Assembly (NCBI GenBank): GCA_036852015.1
Contig: JAANDG010000119.1
Coordinates: forward strand, 124,001-188,000
DNA length: 64,000 bases
DNA from: Pelodera strongyloides
Lineage: Eukaryota > Nematoda > Chromadorea > Rhabditida > Rhabditidae
Direction of reading: 5' to 3'
Shown piece by piece: positions 59,601 to 64,000 of the stretch; position 1 is the first letter of the stretch; each line of letters begins with the position of its first letter. The position numbers and the translations under genes are program-made. Below the pieces are notes generated by a model. It was given only the letters and a program-made list of their open reading frames with translations. It made no database searches and was not told the origin of the DNA.

Positions 59601-62600
59601 CTTGCAACAATATGTTTCTTTTGAATAAGCAGCCTACTTTCCGAGATACTTTAAAAATTCTTGATGTTGTAGTTGCAGACAGTCTCGACGTTGTGGAGAA
59701 CATTCAAACTGTGGCTCCCATTGCACATAGCGATCACCTCTCCCTTGTCTTCGACCTTGTGCTGGAATCTACTATCGAGCAAGTTTCTGGTAATTTTCAA
59801 CGCTTAACCCCGGACGATTTCATTTGTATTAGTAGTAAAATCGCTGACACTGATTTCCGTTCCTTTTGTACGAGAAATTCAACCATACAAGAGGATTACG
59901 TTTTCCTTGTTACGTGCATCAAATCCTCTATCTCTCTCATTCCTCAAAAGCCTTGCTCTAATAAACTTCCTCACCACATAGGCTGGGCTAAGTTAAGTAT
60001 GGAAAAAGCTTTTTCTAACATAGACCAGCCCGGTGGACAGGAGCGTTTTGCAGTTGCCGACAAAAAATATCGTAAGATGTGCAGAAGTTACGAGGCAAAT
60101 ATCGAGAGGCGAGCGGTAAATGCGAATGATCCCCAAAAAATTCTTTTCCTATTTAAACTCGAAAAGCAAAAAACCCCTCAGCTGTCTCTCAATCATTTTT
60201 TGTCCCCGCCGGATCTTCCACTGTTCACGTCTCTGATCCTACTAAGATTTCTAATCTCTTTGCAAATTTCTTTCACTCTGTTTATGTGCCCGATGATGGT
60301 TCTCCTATTCCCCCGTTTTTCTCTTCCCGATCCTGGCCCTGCGCAGTGCAATTTTTTGATTACTGAATCGATGGTTGACTCTGCCATTCGTGAACTGCCA
60401 AATAAGCACTCGCAAACGCCGGACGGTATTTCCTCGTTTGTTATAAAAAATCTGCGTATTGTTCTAGTCCCCATTTTAGCTAAGCTTTTCAACAAGTCTC
60501 TCCTCCTCTCTGTCTTGCCTGAAGAATGGAAGCACGCGTTTGTTGCTCCGTTGCCTAAAAAACCACCTCATACTCAAATCGAAAATTATCGTCCTATTTC
60601 TTTAACTTCTTCCATTTGTAAGGTTTTTGAAAATGTCTTAAAGACCTCTATTATGGATCACATGTTTTCTCGAGACCTCTTTTCCTCGAACCAGTTCGGC
60701 TTCCTCAAAGGAAGAAGCACCACAACTCAACTTTTAACGTGCATGAGCGAATGGTTTGAGGCTAAAGAAAACGGAGAACAAGTGGATTGTGTTTATATTG
60801 ACTTTGCGAAGGCTTTCGATATTGTTAATCATCGTTTTTTGTTGCATAAGCTTAGTATGTATGGTATTTCTTCTCTAGTTTGTGAGTGGATTTCGTCTTA
60901 TTTGTCTAGTCGTACTTTCCAGGTGAGGTACAAAAATGCTGTCTCAAAATCTCTCCCATGTTCTAGTGGTGTTCCACAAGGCAGCATTCTTGGACCAATT
61001 CTTTTCCTAATTTATATTAACGACATTGATTTGTGCGGCTTGGGGGGAAGCTCCATCGTGATGTACGCTGATGATGTAAAGCTCTCACGTGTGATGGAAA
61101 AGGCTGACCCTCTTGTTGCATATCATCAAATGTGTCAGGAGCTGGAAAATTTACTGAATTGGTCAAACACTTGGAAAATGAAGATTTCCGAGCCAAAATG
61201 CCAGCACCTTGCACTTGGTGATCAGTGGGAATTCCCTCTGGAAATCAATGGCTCTGTCATCCCTAAAACAAATATTATTCGCGATCTCGGTATTATGGTC
61301 TCATCGGACTTAAGTTTCAGTTCGCATATTGAGAAAATAGTCCGGTCTGCAACGGTAACTGCAAATCGTATCCTAAAATCCATTGTTCAGCCAAACCTCT
61401 CTGTTTATCTTAAAAGTTATACTTCTTTTGTCCGTCCAATCTTGGAATACGCTTCTACTGTTTGGTCTCCTTATTCTAAAAACGAAATCCTCTTGGTAGA
61501 ACGAGTGCAAAATCGTTTCACTAAAATTGCACTCAATAAAATCGATTATGAAATGTATCATAACTTTCACTAAAGAGGAACGGTTAACAGTGTTCAGTCT
61601 AAAATCTCTACAACACAGGAGAATTGTGTACGATCTCGTTGAATGTTTTAAGATTGTCCGAGGTTTTGGGTTGCATAAACACCGAGTGCTCGATAGTATG
61701 TTCATTTTAGGTGGTAGACAGAGGAGAGATGGTAACTCTTTATATATACGACAGGAAAGGGTTTCTACGTTACAAACCCAATCTTTTTTTAAACATCGAG
61801 TCACTAGAATTTGGAATCTCCTTGACGAAGCGACTGTCCGCAGCTCAACGATAGAATCGTTCAAGTCGAAAATTGACGCGCTAGATCTCGTTGAGTTGAG
61901 TGACCAGGCAGACCTTCACATTGGTGCTTGATCTCATAATATTATCTAACATTCTCTCATTGTTCGTGTTTTGTTTCTTACTGTTTGTCTTCGGGTATAA
62001 AAACCTACCTTTTCGTCTTCCTGCTCTTCAGAGCACTTTATTTTGCATGTTTTTATGTGTGAATAAAGTATTTATATTTATATATTATATATGCAAATGT
62101 TTGGTGCCCGACGAAGCTGCCGGTGCCAAATTTACATAGGATACATCGAAGATGCGTATAATATGCAAATTTCCGAAAGCAGGTACAACGCGGCTTTAAA
62201 AGAGGACATAAACAAGGTAGGTGAAGCGGTGTAGCAAAATTTGTTGAAATTAGTTTTGGCTGACGTATAACACATTCCCACGCATCATATACAAATGATT
62301 AATTACCACAATAAAAAATATAGTATGAAAAATGTTTACTATCTTATTATATAAAAGAGTAACTGTAGCCTAATTTGCATACCGATGTGCGTCATAGTGT
62401 ATTTATCTCCAGTTTCGCAGGGCCGAAACACCTCAAAAAATCATTCAGCGCGGCTTTCACTTTCCATATAGAAACTCATTGAGAAACTCGCTACAAAAAT
62501 TGAAGATCAGGGACAAATTTGAATTAGTACACGTATTAGCTACTTGCATGCGAATATCTGTATTAAATTCAAATTTGTCCCTGATTTTCAATTTTTGTAG

Positions 62601-63085
62601 CGAGTTTCAAATTGTGCTTATGTATATGGAAAGTGAAAGCCGCGCTGAATGATTTTTGGGCCAGATTCGCCCTGTTTCGGCCCTGCGAAACTGGAGATAA
62701 ATACACTATTACGAAATGCAAATTTAGTGTTCGGGTATAAAAAGAGTTTCGCAGCTCAGTATCGGAGTATATGCATATGCAATTGTCTTATTATATAAAA
62801 GAGTAACTGTAGCCTAATTTGCATACCGATGTGCGTTACGGAAATGCAAATTTCGTACTCGGGTAAAAAAAGAGTTTCGCAGCTCAATATCGAAGTATGC
62901 ATATGCAATTGTTTCCTATTATGTGAATTTCTTACGATACGTTTGAAGCTTTGTATATATGTATGCCCATGCTAAACCAATCATATTTCCATGTAAGTCG
63001 CCTCAGGCGGCGTGAGCCGACTGGTGATACTATAAATTATTATTTAATTTCACTTACCTCCGACTCGATACATGTTCTGCGACAT
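44687..63085 (-). CDS. lin-40: MTA-family NuRD/MEC subunit (LIN-40-like)
   Basis: 23 phase-consistent coding exons: 63058-63085, 57868-57935, 57325-57433, 56601-56801, 56214-56328, 55610-55727, 54891-54986, 54604-54686, 54062-54223, 53531-53678, 53097-53203, 52529-52625, 51923-52039, 50381-50482, 49969-50086, 49514-49593, 48902-49072, 48440-48568, 47978-48116, 47489-47574, 47083-47169, 45611-45864, 44687-44837. Total 2766 nt, 921 residues. It starts [17 protein letters not shown], matching the MTA1 N-terminus. Domains: BAH (about 5-245, with an acidic insert 69-135), ELM2 (about 310-405), SANT (about 415-480, [20 protein letters not shown]), GATA-type finger (C513, C516, C537, C540), and two RBBP-binding-like segments (about 684-745 and 855-905). 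MTA proteins recruit histone deacetylase in nuclear NuRD/MEC complexes. EGL-27 shares the architecture, so the lin-40 name is by best resemblance. The joint 47489|47169 needs a GC donor. A 5' acceptor (TTTCAG) at 63148-63153 may be for spliced leader or a 5' UTR intron. Confidence 0.93.
45190..45330. mobile_element. Degenerate MITE in lin-40-like intron
   Basis: Arms GCGTTTTGAAACGTATGCTG and AGCATACGTTTCAAAAC pair across a centre with TGTGCAAATTT. Terminal TTAA is decayed. Confidence 0.55.
45921..46110. mobile_element. MITE, GGTATGGCAC variant
   Basis: TTAAAGAGGTATGGCACGTG at the left and ATGTGCCATACCCGTACCGC at the right. It lies in the intron upstream of exon 45611-45864. Confidence 0.7.
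46484..46684. mobile_element. MITE, GCGGTATGACA variant
   Basis: AAAGCGGTATGACATG at the left, mirrored by CATGTGCCATACCGCTTTAA at the right. Confidence 0.75.
47610..47840. mobile_element. Degenerate MITE-like inverted repeat
   Basis: Left AAAAAGGTATGACACCGTGG and right ATACCTTTCACACACCACG are loosely complementary. It lies in the intron between exons 47978-48116 and 47489-47574. Confidence 0.4.
49738..49865. repeat. Foldback with ATATTCACCACTC ends
   Basis: ATATTCACCACTCAATTCCC is mirrored by GGGAATCGAGTGGTGAATAT in an intron of the lin-40-like gene. It resembles 29767-29908 in its ends. Confidence 0.75.
51064..51393 (+). repeat. Degenerate three-unit tandem repeat
   Basis: Three diverged units of about 85-130 bp share GA(T)GACGT-type starts and GCGAAATTCATCGTAGCGC-like ends (for example 51133-51152, 51205-51230, 51340-51352). 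A 109-codon plus frame crosses them, but no family is recognised and it lies inside an intron of the minus-strand lin-40-like gene. Confidence 0.4.
51717..51880. repeat. GC-rich cluster of small palindromes
   Basis: About 160 bp, far more GC-rich than its surroundings, made of consecutive short hairpins: GGCGGGCCGTAGGCCCGCC, GCCCGCGAAGCGGGC, GCGCGCGGAGCGCGC and GGCGCGCGCAGCGCGCC. Located in the intron between exons 51923-52039 and 50381-50482. Confidence 0.85.
52673..52830. mobile_element. MITE, GCGAAATA family
   Basis: TTAAAGCGAAATACCGGCCG at the left. The right end (GTTTCAAAAAAAGGCCGGTA) lacks the terminal CGCTTTAA. Contains ATTTGCAT. Lies 48 bp upstream of the SANT exon 52529-52625. Confidence 0.8.
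55900..56085. mobile_element. MITE, GCGAAATA family
   Basis: TTAAAGCGAAATACCGGCCG to CCGGTATTTCGCTTTAA, with ATGCAAAT inside, in the lin-40-like intron between exons 56214-56328 and 55610-55727. Confidence 0.85.
58275..59045 (+). CDS. CR1-like element ORF1 protein
   Basis: 256 codons from ATG 58275 ([14 protein letters not shown]); the frame is open from 58200, but this start avoids the 5' GTG repeats. Residues about 45-150 contain VLFNLPEF and [17 protein letters not shown], like the RRM-type RNA-binding core of CR1/L2-group ORF1 proteins that ends by restoring nucleic-acid binding. The C-terminal part is proline- and lysine-rich. It would coat element RNA. It ends at TAG 59043-59045, overlapping the open part of ORF2. 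Function is inferred from position and this pattern. Confidence 0.65.
   Translation: MKIKRFVPDVALPLCDPNVLNPYVFLQYTAAYRPYEQEHSAVLFNLPEFGVCPSAMRRGAEISRIYYLLGLMRSDGLLIDAFRMGPYDPNSPRPLKVVLESSHHAREFIRFINTPRLYSSLLGRSYNWLYCRPSLDEADRSSYMNDHPPHWAKQKAHRKTPQPKKVRTPVSPKSHTPVQASSLPNTPAPHQTADVVSPISSVVLGHTLQTYVPEDNDLTVPAYDPFNSAVLESPNSRGSVLTDEDFPHPPGGPLPV
59057..61573 (+). CDS. CR1-like ORF2: endonuclease/reverse transcriptase (frameshifted)
   Basis: The open frame runs from about 59006 to 61573 and has no ATG before residue ~33 (MTRRVEYSV), so translation probably depends on ORF1 read-through or reinitiation. The apurinic-type endonuclease has [13 protein letters not shown] (about residue 153) and the SDH motif (about 225). 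The reverse transcriptase has DFAKAFD (about 582), [19 protein letters not shown] and YADD (about 670). Between about 60180 and 60335 the original protein ([20 protein letters not shown]) lies in another frame, so two compensating indels are present. The frame stops at 61571-61573, while the conserved C-terminal tail continues in another frame. Confidence 0.9.
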   Translation: MAAPKVKRLSCISFNAHSILSRSHNRRYVIQTMTRRVEYSVIAICETWLDSNVCSSLLDPCGNYVIYRNDRPQTDCGKVRGAGICLLIDKRFSSNEIFSGFVSNCNLCVVDIHASISIRIVLCYRPPDISINNTDEILDCIETYLTDRDTNVILGDLNFNVQFCNQFSFSGRPAERFRDFLSCNNMFLLNKQPTFRDTLKILDVVVADSLDVVENIQTVAPIAHSDHLSLVFDLVLESTIEQVSGNFQRLTPDDFICISSKIADTDFRSFCTRNSTIQEDYVFLVTCIKSSISLIPQKPCSNKLPHHIGWAKLSMEKAFSNIDQPGGQERFAVADKKYRKMCRSYEANIERRAVNANDPQKILFLFKLEKQKTPQLSLNHFLSPPDLPLFTSLILLRFLISLQISFTLFMCPMMVLLFPRFSLPDPGPAQCNFLITESMVDSAIRELPNKHSQTPDGISSFVIKNLRIVLVPILAKLFNKSLLLSVLPEEWKHAFVAPLPKKPPHTQIENYRPISLTSSICKVFENVLKTSIMDHMFSRDLFSSNQFGFLKGRSTTTQLLTCMSEWFEAKENGEQVDCVYIDFAKAFDIVNHRFLLHKLSMYGISSLVCEWISSYLSSRTFQVRYKNAVSKSLPCSSGVPQGSILGPILFLIYINDIDLCGLGGSSIVMYADDVKLSRVMEKADPLVAYHQMCQELENLLNWSNTWKMKISEPKCQHLALGDQWEFPLEINGSVIPKTNIIRDLGIMVSSDLSFSSHIEKIVRSATVTANRILKSIVQPNLSVYLKSYTSFVRPILEYASTVWSPYSKNEILLVERVQNRFTKIALNKIDYEMYHNFH
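61574..61931 (+). pseudogene. C-terminal tail of CR1-like ORF2, out of frame
   Basis: Encodes [20 protein letters not shown] and [18 protein letters not shown], the usual CR1/Jockey-group C-terminal region, ending at TGA 61929-61931. A small indel around 61555-61575 separates it from the reverse transcriptase frame. Confidence 0.85.
62342..62905. repeat. Two-unit tandem repeat, first unit interrupted
   Basis: A ~120-bp unit beginning TCTTATTATATAAAAGAGTA occurs at 62342 and 62788, each continuing to TATGCATATGCAATTG. The first unit is split by the foldback at 62395-62708 and the second is uninterrupted. Confidence 0.85.
62395..62708. mobile_element. Foldback element with TA target
   Basis: TAGTGTATTTATCTCCAGTT is mirrored by AACTGGAGATAAATACACTA, and the arms extend over most of its length (for example CAGGGACAAATTTGAATT and its complement). 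The empty site in the neighbouring repeat (GTGCGTTACGG) is consistent with a TA-type target. Confidence 0.85.
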
Positions 63086-63146
63086 GATCGTGCTAGATGT
63101 AGCGCAGCCAGGCGGAGAAAGTGAACCAAATCTGCCAATCGGAGTA

Positions 63147-64000
63147 CCTGAAATTGTATTCACACTTTTAAATGTATAATGTATGAATACACACCGAAAT
63201 CTTTCAAAGTTCGCAGATGACATGATATAAGATAAAGCAGACGAGATGAGTAAAAGAACATCACAATCATTTACAAATAATATACATGTTAATCCCATAG
63301 AGAGAATGTAAATGTAAGAAGGTAAGAAACTGATGTACGATGAAAGTTGTACCACTGCACAAGCTGCGAACAAGTAGTAGTTTATGTACGTTAGGACCAC
63401 ATAGCACCCCACACAGAGGACCGCCTATGAATTCTCACGTCAGTTCAATACTAATATTTCGACATCACGGAAATAAGTGGAAAATGAATAAAATAAATAG
63501 TATCGGATCGAATCAAGACAAAAATATAATTCAACTAATATATCCGGAAAGAAAGCACTACTATGTGTGAGTGCACAAATTCTACATGTAGATGTGAAGT
63601 GCTATTAAAAATCTGTTTGGGGAATATTAATTACCAATTTTCTTAGTAATATATTACTAAGAAAATTGGTAATTAATATTCCCCAAACAGATTTTTAATA
63701 GCACTTCACATCTAGAAGGAAAACTTTCCTAATCGACCTTTAATGCAAAACAAACATTAATTCATAGTATTTCTGTAACAGCGTCTTTGTGCAAAAAAAA
63801 TGATTATCATTATCATTAAAAACAGTGAATAACTAAAGTATTAATAATTAAGGAAATTAAATCATATTCATATTTAATATGCTTTAGGACTTATATGGGG
63901 GGACACCGGGTGCGTTCGTTCTATTTTTTTTTCGTAGAGTAGGCTGAGCGTCACATCAACTATCGATCGCGACTCTCCTGTACATACTCTACTCTCTCAC
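63147..64000. other. 5' flank of the lin-40-like gene
   Basis: No further coding exon seen. A TTTCAG acceptor lies at 63148-63153, so a 5' UTR exon or trans-splicing may occur. A 126-bp perfect palindrome is at 63589-63714. The promoter is not identifiable. Confidence 0.4.
63589..63714. repeat. 126-bp perfect palindrome
   Basis: Two 63-bp arms meet without a loop between 63651 and 63652 (AGTAATATATTACT). The outer ends are TAGATGTGAAG and CTTCACATCTA. No mismatch seen. Confidence 0.9.

Larger units (their letters stand above)
58031..62095 (+). mobile_element. CR1-like non-LTR retrotransposon
   Basis: A ~4.06-kb element in the first coding intron of the lin-40-like gene, in antisense to it. 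It has a 5' region with GTCGTGTGGTG repeats (58195-58265), ORF1, ORF2 (endonuclease plus reverse transcriptase) and a 3' end with AATAAAG and a TA-rich tail (62060-62095). There is no RNase H and no LTR. ORF2 has several frameshifts, so this copy is probably inactive. Confidence 0.92.
57954..62199. mobile_element. TTAA-flanked MITE split by a non-LTR retrotransposon
   Basis: Left arm TTAAAGCAGCTTTGTACCTG (57954-58030) is mirrored by the right arm ending CAGGTACAACGCGGCTTTAA (about 62096-62199). The right side retains the loop (GGTGCCCGACGAAGC...CGGTGCC) seen in the intact relative at 29346-29515. The split point is near GTAGGTTT at 58023-58030. The element's left TTAA lies only 19 bp upstream of the lin-40-like exon at 57868-57935. 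Confidence 0.85.

Noticed and set aside
1..64000. CRISPR arrays, bacterial operons or viral genes
   Set aside because: The DNA is clearly animal nuclear; the regular repeats with spacers at 33-39 kb are telomere hexamers alternating with one invariant spacer, not CRISPR.

Overview
The window is nematode nuclear DNA. The evidence is interstitial arrays of the nematode telomere hexamer TTAGGC, AT-rich introns ending in TTTCAG-like acceptors, and several genes that can be rebuilt exon by exon with conserved phases and animal-type domains. A rhabditid is likely, but the species is not identifiable from sequence alone. Three protein-coding genes, all on the minus strand, and one tRNA are supported. 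All splice joints are inferred by eye from consensus sites, phase continuity and family resemblance; none was checked against transcripts.

Layout. 1-6.9 kb: a tRNA-Ser(CGA), a small TTAGGC array and otherwise no gene seen. 7.0-25.8 kb: twelve exons of a tandem-C2, synaptotagmin-type gene (N-terminus not found). Its introns hold an internally deleted Bel/Pao-type LTR element (9853-12450) and a stack of inverted-repeat DNA elements flanked by TTAA (18280-21884). 26-32 kb: small foldback elements, no convincing gene. 32.5-42.6 kb: a cytosolic 5'-nucleotidase III (NT5C3/UMPH-1) type gene. Its last exons lie in a 3.6-4.3 kb tandem duplication, so there are two sets of terminal exons, each preceded by TTAGGC arrays that alternate with a ~108-bp spacer. 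44.7-63.1 kb: a complete-looking MTA/LIN-40 type gene (23 coding exons, about 921 residues; BAH, ELM2, SANT, GATA finger and two RBBP-binding-like segments). Its 5.1-kb first coding intron holds a CR1-like non-LTR retrotransposon nested inside a TTAA-flanked MITE.

The genes show no operon arrangement. LIN-40/MTA proteins are NuRD/MEC chromatin components, NT5C3 enzymes dephosphorylate pyrimidine monophosphates, and synaptotagmin-like proteins act at membranes. The most unusual parts are the composite telomere-repeat satellite inside the nucleotidase gene together with the duplicated 3' exons, and the dense TTAA-flanked MITE families. Many MITEs carry the octamer ATGCAAAT and insert at one another's ends.
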